A stretch of 64,000 nt of DNA, taken from RHKX01 sp046330285 (GTDB lineage: Bacteria; Actinomycetota; Thermoleophilia; Solirubrobacterales; 70-9). The notes beneath the pieces were generated by a model. That model made no database searches and was not told where the DNA came from. It saw nothing but the letters and a program-made list of their open reading frames with translations. Positions 1 through 7,487 of the stretch are shown piece after piece. Made by a program: the position numbers and the translations under genes. Position 1 is the stretch's first letter. Every line of letters starts with the position of its first letter. Where the stretch lies: positions 248,001 to 312,000 of the forward strand of contig JAXLSX010000003.1 in the NCBI GenBank assembly GCA_046330285.1, in the 5' to 3' direction.

Positions 1-111
1 CCGCGGCCGCGGGGCTTGAAAGGGGCCGGTCCATCCGGTCGACGCCGGGGGCCCGCCCCGTGCCCACGGGCGGCCGGCAGGGATCGGTTCGGATCGGTCG
101 AACCAGCCACC

Positions 112-459
112 GTGGACCCTGCCCAGCAGCGGCCCCGTGTCGTGCGGGCTCTCGACTACGCGATGCGCGAGCAACACCTCGGCCCGGTGCTCCGCGCCGG
201 GATCCTTCTGATCGCCGTCGGAACGGCCGTGTACGCGCTCGGGAATGGGTGGAGCGTCGTCGACGCTCTTTACTTCTCGGTCGCCACCCTGACCACATCG
301 ACGATCGCGGATCCCAGCCTGGTCCTCCACGACGAATGGCTGAAGCTCTTCACGATCGCCTACATCGTCGTCGGCATCGGCATCCTCGTCGAGGCCGGTC
401 GCCGGATCGGCACGGCGTTCATCGCAGTCCGGGCGCAGGACCAACAGCAGACCTCATAG
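112..459 (+). CDS. Small two-TM ion-channel-like membrane protein
   Basis: This looks like a two-transmembrane pore protein of the Ion_trans_2 kind. A first helix (about residues 26-44) is followed by a pore-helix-like stretch (DALYFSVATLTT) and a second helix rich in I, V and G. The position where potassium channels carry TVGYGD reads TLTTSTIADP, so the canonical selectivity filter is missing and ion selectivity cannot be assumed. The GTG at 112 is preferred because the reading frame upstream is low-complexity and stays open to the window edge; ATG at 163 is an alternative. It lies 12 bases upstream of the FUSC gene, so the two are probably cotranscribed. Confidence 0.6.
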   Translation: MDPAQQRPRVVRALDYAMREQHLGPVLRAGILLIAVGTAVYALGNGWSVVDALYFSVATLTTSTIADPSLVLHDEWLKLFTIAYIVVGIGILVEAGRRIGTAFIAVRAQDQQQTS

Positions 460-471
460 GCTGGAGCGACG

Positions 472-1527
472 ATGCTGGAGAGGCTTCGTGCGATCCTCGC
501 TTCGCGCGACGCGCCGCTGCTGTGGAAGGTCTCGGCGATCGCCGCGGTCGGCGGCGCCGGCGGGCTGCTGCTCGGCTCCCTGGTCGGACCGCCCCGCCTG
601 GCGCTGGGCGCCGCGGTCGCGGCGATCTTCGTCGCCGCCGCGGGAACGGTCCTGCCGCGCGGGTCCGGGCGGCCGGCCGCCGCGGTGGTCGCAATCGGCG
701 CCGTGGCGTTCGCAACGCTGGCGGCGGCCGTCGGCGGACACCCGCTCGCCGCCGGCCTGGCGATGGCCGCCGTCGCATTCGGCTCCGGCGTCCTCGCGGC
801 TAGCGGCGGGACGGCGACCCTCCTCGGGGCGCTCCTCGCCACCGCCTACGTGGTCCCGGCCGCCGTCGGGACCGGGTTCGATCAGCCGCTCTGGCGGGTG
901 GTGGCGGCGGCCGCGGCCGGCGCTGCGTGGGGCATGGTGTTCGCCCGTGCGGTCAGCCACTTCATCGAGGAGGACTCCCCCTCAGAAGGCCGCAACTGGG
1001 CCCGGCGGGTGCCTTCGGAGTCAGCGGCGCTGGCACGGAACCTCGACGACCCGCGGGTCCGCTACGGGCTCCGGCGGGGCATCGCCCTCGGCATCGGCAT
1101 GGCGATCTACGAGCGCACCGGCGACCGCGACGCCCTCTGGGTGATGCTGACCATCTTCGTCGTCCTGCAGCCCGAGGCGCGCGCGTCCTGGGACTTCGCC
1201 GTGGTCCGGACGGTCGGCACCTTCGCCGGGATCCTGTTGCTGCATCTGATCGCCGTCCCCCTCTCCGACACGCAACTCGTGGTCGCCGCCCTGATCGTCC
1301 TCGACCTCGGCCTCGCCTGGATCCTCCGCAATCCGGCGGTGCTGACGATGGCGACGACGGTGTTCGCGGTCGCGATCACCGAGGTTCTCGCCCCCGGATT
1401 CACCGACCCGGCGGGTCACCGCCTCGCCGATACGGTCCTCGGCGCCGCGATAGCCATTCTCATCGGCTACGTCCTCTTCCCGGCGCGCGGCCGTGAAGAG
1501 GAAGAGCAACCCGAGCCCCGGACCTAG
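472..1527 (+). CDS. FUSC-family membrane protein
   Basis: A 351-residue polytopic membrane protein. Two blocks of hydrophobic helices (about residues 18-165 and 200-335) are separated by a short charged cytoplasmic segment. The second block contains the pattern WVMLTIFVVLQPEARAS, which resembles the conserved FUSC/aromatic-acid exporter motif in which helices surround a VLQP sequence. Family members are linked to efflux or envelope transport; the substrate is unknown. A GGAG precedes the ATG by about six bases. It sits directly behind the channel-like gene in the same orientation. Shorter than full PET/FUSC proteins, it resembles the compact actinobacterial versions. Confidence 0.7.
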   Translation: MLERLRAILASRDAPLLWKVSAIAAVGGAGGLLLGSLVGPPRLALGAAVAAIFVAAAGTVLPRGSGRPAAAVVAIGAVAFATLAAAVGGHPLAAGLAMAAVAFGSGVLAASGGTATLLGALLATAYVVPAAVGTGFDQPLWRVVAAAAAGAAWGMVFARAVSHFIEEDSPSEGRNWARRVPSESAALARNLDDPRVRYGLRRGIALGIGMAIYERTGDRDALWVMLTIFVVLQPEARASWDFAVVRTVGTFAGILLLHLIAVPLSDTQLVVAALIVLDLGLAWILRNPAVLTMATTVFAVAITEVLAPGFTDPAGHRLADTVLGAAIAILIGYVLFPARGREEEEQPEPRT

Positions 1528-1668
1528 GCACGGCCTCGCCGAGATCGACTCCGCCCGATTCGAATTCGTCCGTGCCCGCTACCGCGCCGACCCGGTACCG
1601 AACACGGTCGGCATGCCGTCCGCGCAGTCCTAACTTCTCATTCGGACAACCCGGCAAGGAGACCCACG

Positions 1669-2766
1669 ATGCGCAATTTCGACGGCAACAGGAGCGGACT
1701 GGCGATGTGGAGGCCGACCCCATCCATGGTGGTGGCGCTGACCGCCTTGTTCATCTCGCTGGGAGGGGTGGCGTGGGCGCTGAAAGCCAACTCGGTCCGC
1801 AGCAAGCAGATCGTGGACGGGGCGATCCAGAACCGCGACCTCGGGACCGGGTCCGTCGACGATCGGGTCGTCGCCGGCAACGCGATCACGAGCCCGGCGA
1901 TCGCTGACGAAACGATCACGAGCGCCGACGTCGCCGACCGCGGGCTCGGCGGGATCGACATCGGCCTCGGCGAAGTGACCGGCGCAAACATCGCCGGCAA
2001 CACGATCACCGGTCAGCAGGTCGATGAGGCGTCGCTCGACACCAGCTATCTGCAGCGCCGAGTCCCCAACGGCTGCGCCGCCGGCTCCGCGGTCCGGGTC
2101 ATCGCCCAGGACGGGTCGGTGGTGTGTCAGACGGTCTCGGGCAGCGGGACTCCGACCGGTCCGGCAGGCGGGGACCTGAGCGGCACCTACCCGAATCCGC
2201 TCATCGCCGCAGGCGCGGTGAGCTCCTCGAAGGTCCTCGACAACTCGCTGACGGGCAGTGACATCAACGAATCCAGCCTCGGCACCGTTCCGGCCGCCAC
2301 CAGCGCCACCAGCGCGACAAACGCGACGGACTCCGCCCATCTCGGCGGTCGTACGGCGGGTCAGATCCGGGGGAGCGCTCTCGGCAACTCGTTCGACAGC
2401 AACCCCGACCTCACCCTGACGGCCAGCGACCTGACGATGATGGGCGCGGGAATCGAGAGGCCTTCGGGGGTGAGCTACGACGCGGTCGTGATGGCGAGCG
2501 TCCGGTTCTGGTCCCCGACGATCGGCGCCGGGCTCTGCCATTTGGATGTCACCGACGGCATCAATCCGGCGGTGACCATCAGCCAGCCCGCCGGGTTCGA
2601 CTTCTACCACGCCGGCCAGGATGTGCAGGTACCACTGATCGGCTTCATCGACGACGCAGCGTCGGCACCCGCCTACACGGTCCGCGTGCGCTGCAATGCC
2701 CAGAGCGGAACGATCCTGTTCGACAGGGGCGACATGGTGGTCGAAGCCCTGCCGAACGCCAACTGA
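1669..2766 (+). CDS. Secreted surface protein, Thermoleophilia type
   Basis: A 365-residue exported protein of unknown function. The N-terminus has an Arg-rich stretch, then WRPTPSMVVALTALF and GGVAWA, a leader I associate with many secreted proteins of Solirubrobacterales. The next roughly 110 residues are a run of short imperfect repeats rich in N/G/D-x-I/V-T-S (for example NAITSPAIADETITSADVA), which suggests a beta-helix or repeat stalk. A GTYPNPLIAAGAVSSSKV segment follows, then a C-terminal beta-rich domain with two cysteines (about 283 and 340). An AAGGAG sequence lies seven bases before the ATG. The leader and repeats are visible; a surface role is inference. Confidence 0.65.
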   Translation: MRNFDGNRSGLAMWRPTPSMVVALTALFISLGGVAWALKANSVRSKQIVDGAIQNRDLGTGSVDDRVVAGNAITSPAIADETITSADVADRGLGGIDIGLGEVTGANIAGNTITGQQVDEASLDTSYLQRRVPNGCAAGSAVRVIAQDGSVVCQTVSGSGTPTGPAGGDLSGTYPNPLIAAGAVSSSKVLDNSLTGSDINESSLGTVPAATSATSATNATDSAHLGGRTAGQIRGSALGNSFDSNPDLTLTASDLTMMGAGIERPSGVSYDAVVMASVRFWSPTIGAGLCHLDVTDGINPAVTISQPAGFDFYHAGQDVQVPLIGFIDDAASAPAYTVRVRCNAQSGTILFDRGDMVVEALPNAN

Positions 2767-2791
2767 TCGCTGAGCACGCCTCGCTCTCTAG

Positions 2792-2834
2792 CGCGCCCGA
2801 CTGGATTCGAACCAGTGACCTTCGGTTTCGTAGA
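2792..2834 (-). repeat. Duplicated 3' half of tRNA-Arg (att-like)
   Basis: These 43 bases match the last 43 bases of the tRNA-Arg gene at 4391-4433 exactly, covering the discriminator base, acceptor 3' strand, T-arm, variable loop, 3' anticodon stem and part of the anticodon loop. After 2834 the sequences diverge completely, so the 5' half is missing and this copy cannot be a working tRNA. It is best read as the distal attachment site of the adjacent insert. Confidence 0.85.
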
Positions 2835-2880
2835 TTGACCGTCGGTCTCGGCACCGTCAGCTTCGGCAAGCGACGCAGCG

Positions 2881-4089
2881 CTAGGGTCGCCCGAGGGGCT
2901 CCGTTCCCTCGCTCATGATCGAGAGGTAGCGGACGTAGGCGAAGAGCTTGTTTCGCGGCCGCCCGGTGACTTCCTCGAGGATCCCCAGTGATTCGAGGTG
3001 TCCGATCGCGGTCGCGACCGTCGGCTCGCTCACCGGCAGCCTCGCAGCGGTGTTGGGGATCCTGAGGACAACCTCTCTGACCGCTTGATCGAAGACGAGG
3101 AGGGCTGAGCCCGTGGCCCGGCCGAGCGTATGGATGCGCTGACGGTCTCGATCGATGAGCTCGATGATCCGCTGCGTGGTTTCGGTCGCGAGGCCGGCAA
3201 CTGAGATGACGCCCTCGAGGAAGAAGCGCAGCCATCCCTCCCAGTCGCCATCGGTCCTGATCGCCTGCAAGCGCTCGTAGTAGGCGTCTCGATGAGTCTT
3301 CAGGTGGAGGCTCAGGTAGAGGAGGGGTCGGCGAAGCACCTGCTCTCCCCCGTCCGCGGTCTCAGCACAGAGCAAGAGGGTCACGAGCAACCGGCCAAGG
3401 CGTCCGTTGCCGTCGAGGAAGGGATGAATCGTCTCGAACTGCGCATGCGCGAGCGCTGCCCTGACGAGAACCGGTGTCGTGACGGGATCTCCATGCAGGA
3501 ACTTCTCAAGCGCTGCCATCGCCGGCGGCACCTCATTCGGAGGCGGCGGAACGTAGACCGCGGTGTTCGGTGACGTTCCCCCGAGCCAGTTCTGCACCCG
3601 CCTGAACTCGCCCCTGCCCGTCTCGCCGCCTCGGGTGCCGAGGAGCAGTGCCGCATGGGCCTTCTTGAGGACGCGAATGCTCAACGGGATGCCCTCCCGC
3701 ATGCTCTCCAAGCCGACGTTCAGAGCGGCCAGGTAGTTGCTCGTCTCCTGCACGTCTTCGACGGGCACACCGGGCGCGGCATCGTGTTCGAAGAGCAGGA
3801 GGTCCGAAAGCGAGGACTGCGTCCCCTCGATCTGAGACGAGAGCACCGCCTCCTTCCGGATGTAGGCGTAAAGAAACTGGTCGGGGTCGGGAAGCAGCAG
3901 CGTGATTCCGTCGAGGCGGCCCAGCGCTTGGTTTGCCTGATCGAGCTGGCGCTGGAGGTCAGCGTCGATCCGTAGCGGCGGATCGGGAGGTAGCGGCGAC
4001 GGCAGAAAGACCTCATACCCGCCGTCGCCGGATGACGCCGGGACGAACCGACCCGCGCGTTCGGATCGCGCCTTCGAAGCTCTTGACAA
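2881..4089 (-). CDS. Fic-domain protein (probable AMP transferase), autoinhibited type
   Basis: A 402-residue Fic protein. The core motif HPFLDGNGRLGR matches HxFx(D/E)GNGRxxR, with the catalytic His and the phosphate-binding loop intact. Fic enzymes typically move AMP from ATP to a hydroxyl side chain of a target protein. Upstream, SSQIEG (about residue 84) fits the inhibitory motif (S/T)xxxE(G/N), so the inhibitor helix is part of the same chain (class II). The C-terminal ~70 residues (PTVATAIGHLESLGILEE) look like a winged helix. A TTG start is chosen because AAGGAGG lies nine bases upstream. It is the sole gene between the tRNA-Arg repeats. The target is unknown; a defence or stress role is only a guess. 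Confidence 0.88.
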   Translation of the reverse strand: MSRASKARSERAGRFVPASSGDGGYEVFLPSPLPPDPPLRIDADLQRQLDQANQALGRLDGITLLLPDPDQFLYAYIRKEAVLSSQIEGTQSSLSDLLLFEHDAAPGVPVEDVQETSNYLAALNVGLESMREGIPLSIRVLKKAHAALLLGTRGGETGRGEFRRVQNWLGGTSPNTAVYVPPPPNEVPPAMAALEKFLHGDPVTTPVLVRAALAHAQFETIHPFLDGNGRLGRLLVTLLLCAETADGGEQVLRRPLLYLSLHLKTHRDAYYERLQAIRTDGDWEGWLRFFLEGVISVAGLATETTQRIIELIDRDRQRIHTLGRATGSALLVFDQAVREVVLRIPNTAARLPVSEPTVATAIGHLESLGILEEVTGRPRNKLFAYVRYLSIMSEGTEPLGRP

Positions 4090-4390
4090 GTTCCAACGCC
4101 TCCTTGGGTTGAGGCGACGTTACCAAAGGTTAAGGCGCTTTCCTTGGGATGCTGGCCCGCAGCCAAACCTTGCTTTGGTTGCCAAGGCCCCACCCAAGCT
4201 CCGAATGCGGGGGCATCCTTGAGCCGAGATCCCTCTCCCCGGGCCTCGAGCGCGTGGTAGTTGCGCGGTGGTTTCGCCCCACATACCCATGCGGTTTGTA
4301 CTTTCCGCGCTCTCAGGGCTGCCGTTCGGCCAAGATAAGCCAGCCGCGCAATCGCGCTCGTCACGCGGCTTTGCGGCCTCCCCAGTGAAG
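4090..4390. other. Non-coding flank of the Fic element
   Basis: These 301 bases between the Fic start and the tRNA-Arg 3' end hold no convincing gene on either strand. By eye the sequence is less GC-rich than its neighbours, with runs such as TTACCAAAGGTTAAGG near 4120. The Fic promoter and its AAGGAGG ribosome binding site must lie here, at the Fic-proximal end. The distal part may be residual island DNA. Confidence 0.5.
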
Positions 4391-4464
4391 CGCGCCCGAC
4401 TGGATTCGAACCAGTGACCTTCGGTTTCGTAGACCGACGCTCTATCCGGCTGAGCTACGGGCGC
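4391..4464 (-). tRNA. tRNA-Arg (anticodon ACG)
   Basis: A complete 74-base cloverleaf on the minus strand. The acceptor stem GCGCCCG pairs with CGGGCGC, followed by discriminator G. The D-arm contains GCTCAGCCGGATAGAGC, the anticodon stem TCGGT/ACCGA holds the loop CTACGAA (anticodon ACG), and the T-arm ACTGG-TTCGAAT-CCAGT is canonical. CCA is not encoded. Its 3' half is duplicated at 2792-2834. Confidence 0.97.
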
Positions 4465-4551
4465 TAGTGGCGGGACCTGAGTCCTGCGCCGCGCGATTGT
4501 AAAGGGCGTGCTGGGACCGAGCCGGACTCAGCCGGATCCGACGGTCGGCGG

Positions 4552-4968
4552 TCAACCGGGGCGGGGTTCTCCCCGGTAGGTGCCGAACGACCAGAGGTTC
4601 CCTTCGGGATCGCGAGCTGTGAAGTCGCGGCTGCCGTGGTCCTGGTCCGTCGGCGGCATGAGGATCTCGGCGCCCGCGGCGGCGGCGCGCTCGTGGAGAG
4701 CGTCGGGGTCGGCGCAGACCACGTAGGCGCCGCCGGCGCCGGGCCGCTGGGGCCACTGCGCCCCCGGCCGGTCGTCGCCGAGCATGATGCCGCCTCCGTC
4801 CGGCCAGTCGAGCTGGGCGTGGGCGACCGCCTCACCGTCGCGGTAGACGGCGACGGGAACGAAGCCGAACGCGCGCTCCAGGAAGTCGATCAGGGCGGTG
4901 GCATTGCGGCAACGCAAGGTGGGCCAGACGGTTGGCCGGGGCGCAGGAGTCGCTGGATCGGAAGCCAC
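4552..4968 (-). CDS. VOC-family (glyoxalase/PhnB-like) protein
   Basis: A 138-residue single-domain protein of the vicinal oxygen chelate superfamily. Two beta-alpha-beta-beta-beta modules are recognisable: LRCRNATALIDFLERAFGF at about residue 18, and YVVCADPDALHERAAAAGA at about 81 followed by the DPEGNLWSFGTY ending. Candidate metal or ligand residues include H50, D106 and E117, but activity cannot be assigned; relatives range from dioxygenases to antibiotic-binding proteins. The start is GTG, one base beyond the stop of the upstream 103-residue gene, so translation is probably coupled. Confidence 0.8.
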   Translation of the reverse strand: MASDPATPAPRPTVWPTLRCRNATALIDFLERAFGFVPVAVYRDGEAVAHAQLDWPDGGGIMLGDDRPGAQWPQRPGAGGAYVVCADPDALHERAAAAGAEILMPPTDQDHGSRDFTARDPEGNLWSFGTYRGEPRPG

Positions 4969-4969
4969 G

Positions 4970-5281
4970 TCAGCGTCCCGGAATCCGAAACTCGCCGGAG
5001 ATCGCGCCGGGGTCGGCGTCCTTGATCAGCGGCAGGTGAAAGAGCCGGCCGAGGCGGTAGCCGAAGCCGAGGTAGAGGCCGATCGGGAACTCGGGCTCGA
5101 ACGCGGTCGTGCCGCCGTTGCTGCCGACGACCTCGAGCGATACGCGAACGCGCGGGACGAAGATGCCGTGCGGATGCCCGATGCCCTTGACCCTAACGCT
5201 CTTCGGCCCGCCTCCGGTCGCGAGGCTCTTGAGCTTGCCGGCGCCGTGCGCCAACCTGACCGGGTTCAGATACCACCTCAT
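4970..5281 (-). CDS. Conserved-looking hypothetical protein
   Basis: A 103-residue protein that I do not recognise. It is basic at the N-terminus, has no signal peptide or membrane helix, and contains a possible beta-sheet core (VRVKGIGHPHGIFVPRVRV). It is divergent from the cytochrome P450 gene and forms a tight pair with the VOC gene. It shares the 141-base divergent promoter region with the P450, which contains a perfect 18-base palindrome, so the two may be coregulated. Confidence 0.55.
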   Translation of the reverse strand: MRWYLNPVRLAHGAGKLKSLATGGGPKSVRVKGIGHPHGIFVPRVRVSLEVVGSNGGTTAFEPEFPIGLYLGFGYRLGRLFHLPLIKDADPGAISGEFRIPGR

Positions 5282-5358
5282 GTCCTTCGCTTACCCGCGC
5301 TTAGGGTCGGCAATCGAGCGCGGGTGGCGAGCGCGGTGTGCGCAGTGTCACAGATGAA

Positions 5359-5376
5359 ACTGGCTGGCCAGCCAGT
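5359..5376. promoter_or_regulatory. Perfect 18-base palindrome, operator candidate
   Basis: ACTGGCTGGCCAGCCAGT is its own reverse complement over all 18 bases. It lies in the divergent region, 46 bases before the P450 ATG and 77 bases from the start of the minus-strand hypothetical gene. Uninterrupted palindromes of this length are typical of dimeric repressors such as TetR proteins. A TetR gene lies about 5 kb away (10565-11236), but no link is shown. Confidence 0.65.
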
Positions 5377-5422
5377 AGGCTGCCGCGAAGCACGTCAGCG
5401 CGGATCACACCGGAGGAGAGAG

Positions 5423-6652
5423 ATGCCGACCGATACCGAACAGAGCCTCGACGAACTCGACGTCGGCGCTCCCGTCAACTGGCAGGACGGTGCCCCGCAC
5501 GAGACATTCAAACGGCTCCGCAACGAGTGCCCGGTCCACTGGTCGGAGCTCAACGAGTACCCCGACGAGGCCGGCTACTGGTCGGTCGTCACCGCCGACG
5601 ACGTCTACACGGTGAGCCGCGACTGGCGCACGTTCTCATCCGAGCGTGGCGGCTGCATGGCGCTGACGCATGCGATCCCGCTCGAGCTGATGACCTCGAT
5701 GTTCATCGCGATGGATCCGCCCAAGCACGACCGGCTGAAGGCGCTCTTCCAGCGCGGGTTCACGCCGAAGCGGATCGCCCGCCACGAGGACGAGATCCGC
5801 GCGATCGTGGTCAAGGTGCTCGACCGCCTCGAGGGTCGGGAGACCTGCGACGTGGTCGACGACATCGCCCAGCCCGTGGTCTCGCGGGTGATCAGCAGCT
5901 TCATGGGCATCCCCGAGGAGGACGACAAGGTCTGGTCGACGCTCGTCAACACGACGCTCGGCGTCGGCGACGAGGAGCTCGCCCCGGGCGGCCTCGAGAA
6001 GGTCCTCGCCGAGGACTTCCCGGAGATCTTCCGCCGCGCGCAGGAGATGATCGACGACCGCCGGGAGAACCCGACCGAGGACCTGACCAGCGTCCTCGTC
6101 CACGCCGAGATCGACGGTGAGATGCTCGCCGACCACGAGATCGTCATGGGCTTCTTCCTGCTGGTCGCCGCCGGCAACGACTCGACGAAGGCGACGTTCA
6201 CCAGCGGGATGAAGGCCCTGCTCGACCATCCCGACCAGATGCAGGAGCTCGTCGACGATCCCTCGCTGATCCCGATGGCGATCGAGGAGTGCCTGCGGAT
6301 GTACCCGGCGTTCGCGAACTTCCGTCGCACGGCGACGAAGGACACCGAGATCCACGGCCACCCGATCGCCGAGGGCGACAAGGTGCTGATGTGGTACGTC
6401 TCGAGCAACCGCGACGAGACCCGCTACGAGGACGCGGACGTCTTCGACATCCACCGCAACCCCGAGCACCAGGCCTTCGGCGCCGGCGGCCGGCACTTCT
6501 GCCTCGGCACCGCGCTCGCCCGCCTCGAGCTCAAGGTCCTGTTCGAGGAGGTCCTGAAGCGCTACCCGAACATGACCCGCGACGGCGACGCGAAGCCCGC
6601 CTCGACCGCGTTCCTGAACCAGTTCAAGACGCTGCCCGTCCGGCTCGGCTGA
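5423..6652 (+). CDS. Cytochrome P450
   Basis: A 409-residue soluble bacterial P450. The I-helix reads AAGNDST (oxygen activation), the K-helix ExxR is ECLR, and the haem-ligand loop is FGAGGRHFCLG with the axial Cys. The segment DPPKHDRLKALFQRGFTP is the usual C-helix region. The P450 uses haem and external ferredoxin partners to oxidise small, often lipidic, molecules; the overall pattern resembles actinobacterial CYP124/125/142-type enzymes, but the substrate is not determined. GGAGGA lies five bases before the ATG. No ferredoxin or reductase gene is adjacent. A perfect palindrome in the promoter region suggests repressor control. Confidence 0.93.
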   Translation: MPTDTEQSLDELDVGAPVNWQDGAPHETFKRLRNECPVHWSELNEYPDEAGYWSVVTADDVYTVSRDWRTFSSERGGCMALTHAIPLELMTSMFIAMDPPKHDRLKALFQRGFTPKRIARHEDEIRAIVVKVLDRLEGRETCDVVDDIAQPVVSRVISSFMGIPEEDDKVWSTLVNTTLGVGDEELAPGGLEKVLAEDFPEIFRRAQEMIDDRRENPTEDLTSVLVHAEIDGEMLADHEIVMGFFLLVAAGNDSTKATFTSGMKALLDHPDQMQELVDDPSLIPMAIEECLRMYPAFANFRRTATKDTEIHGHPIAEGDKVLMWYVSSNRDETRYEDADVFDIHRNPEHQAFGAGGRHFCLGTALARLELKVLFEEVLKRYPNMTRDGDAKPASTAFLNQFKTLPVRLG

Positions 6653-6857
6653 GCCGGGCCGCGGCGGCCGCGACCGTCAGCCGAGCTTCACCCCCGGCGG
6701 CGCGATCAGGGCCGCGAGCAGCACGGAGGAGGCGAGCGGGAGGGCGGAAAGCGAAAGCGGAAGTTCAGTTCATGCATCAGGGCGGGCTGCCTATCACAGG
6801 CGAGGCGGATCGGGTGCACATTGCCGGAGACTCGGTACCGCTACCGTTCCGCGCCGC

Positions 6858-7169
6858 ATGACTCTCAGAAACTTCAAGCTCGTCGCGCTGATCGAGGCGA
6901 CCACCTTCCTGCTTCTGCTCCTCGCCAGCTACGTGAAGCGCGCCAGCGACCAGCCGCTCGGGGTCGAGGTCCTCGGCCCGATCCACGGAGTCCTCTTCAT
7001 CGCCTACGTCGTGATGGCACTCGCCCTGCGTGAGCACGCGGGCTGGACCGGCAGGCAGACGATCCTGATCCTGATCGGCGCCGTCGTCCCGTTCGGCGGC
7101 TACGTGGTCGACCGCTGGATCGACAACAACAACGCCGCCATCCTCAACACCGAGGGCCGCGCCTCCTAG
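6858..7169 (+). CDS. DUF3817-family small membrane protein
   Basis: A 103-residue protein with three hydrophobic helices. It shows the DUF3817 pattern: a first helix with an acidic residue (LIEATTFLLLLL), the motif LGPIHGVLFIAYVV, and a last helix followed by PFGGYVVDRWI. It is therefore an integral inner-membrane protein of unknown function. It is followed after nine bases by a small gene in the same direction, suggesting a two-gene operon. The 205 bases upstream contain no gene I can support. Confidence 0.78.
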   Translation: MTLRNFKLVALIEATTFLLLLLASYVKRASDQPLGVEVLGPIHGVLFIAYVVMALALREHAGWTGRQTILILIGAVVPFGGYVVDRWIDNNNAAILNTEGRAS

Positions 7170-7178
7170 GCTGCCCGG

Positions 7179-7463
7179 ATGGGCTTTTTCTCGCGTCGGC
7201 TGCGCGCCTTCGGCTCCGACCGCCCCGACGGCATCGGCCGGGTCGCCGTCGGCGATCCGCGTTTCGACGACTGGGAGGTCGTCCGCGAGTTCGACGACAT
7301 CGCGACGGCTCGCGCCTGGCAACAGCAGCTGACCGAGGCCGGGATCGAGGCGGTGCTGACCGCCGACCACGAGCCCGATCGCTTCGGCGGCGCCGACATC
7401 TACCTGCAGGTCCCGCCGGGGATGTGGAGCGAGGCCGAGGAGCTGCTCGGCGACTTCGACTGA
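7179..7463 (+). CDS. Small DUF2007-like protein
   Basis: A 94-residue acidic soluble protein. The central part (WEVVREFDDIATARAWQQQL, then GIEAVLTAD and IYLQVPPGMWSEAEELL) resembles the ferredoxin-like fold of DUF2007 'putative signal-transducing' proteins: a strand, a helix carrying an A-x-x-W/L pattern, and a closing helix. No catalytic residues are evident. It begins nine bases after the DUF3817 gene and probably shares its transcript. Confidence 0.55.
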   Translation: MGFFSRRLRAFGSDRPDGIGRVAVGDPRFDDWEVVREFDDIATARAWQQQLTEAGIEAVLTADHEPDRFGGADIYLQVPPGMWSEAEELLGDFD

Positions 7464-7487
7464 GGCCGGCGCCCCGGGACGCCCGGC

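Larger units (their letters stand above)
2792..4433. mobile_element. Putative 1.6-kb integrated element in tRNA-Arg
   Basis: Two identical 43-base sequences (2792-2834 and 4391-4433) bound this stretch. The second copy is the anticodon-loop-to-3'-end half of the intact tRNA-Arg gene; the first is in the same orientation. This is the geometry left when a site-specific recombinase inserts DNA at a tRNA 3' end and the incoming DNA restores the gene. The only gene inside is the Fic-domain gene. No integrase is present, so the element is either cargo mobilised in trans or the remnant of a larger island. The repeat identity is read directly; the mechanism is inferred. Confidence 0.7.

Noticed and set aside
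2792..2834. A second functional tRNA-Arg gene
   Set aside because: Only the 3' half is present; the D-arm, 5' acceptor strand and anticodon 5' stem are missing.
4898..5422. N-terminal extension of the P450
   Set aside because: The extension is antisense to the VOC and hypothetical genes, and ATG 5423 has a strong GGAGGA ribosome binding site.
6653..6857. Small minus-strand ORF (ends LIAPPGVKLG) after the P450
   Set aside because: It has no start codon within reach and only about 30 codons between stops, so a gene cannot be supported.
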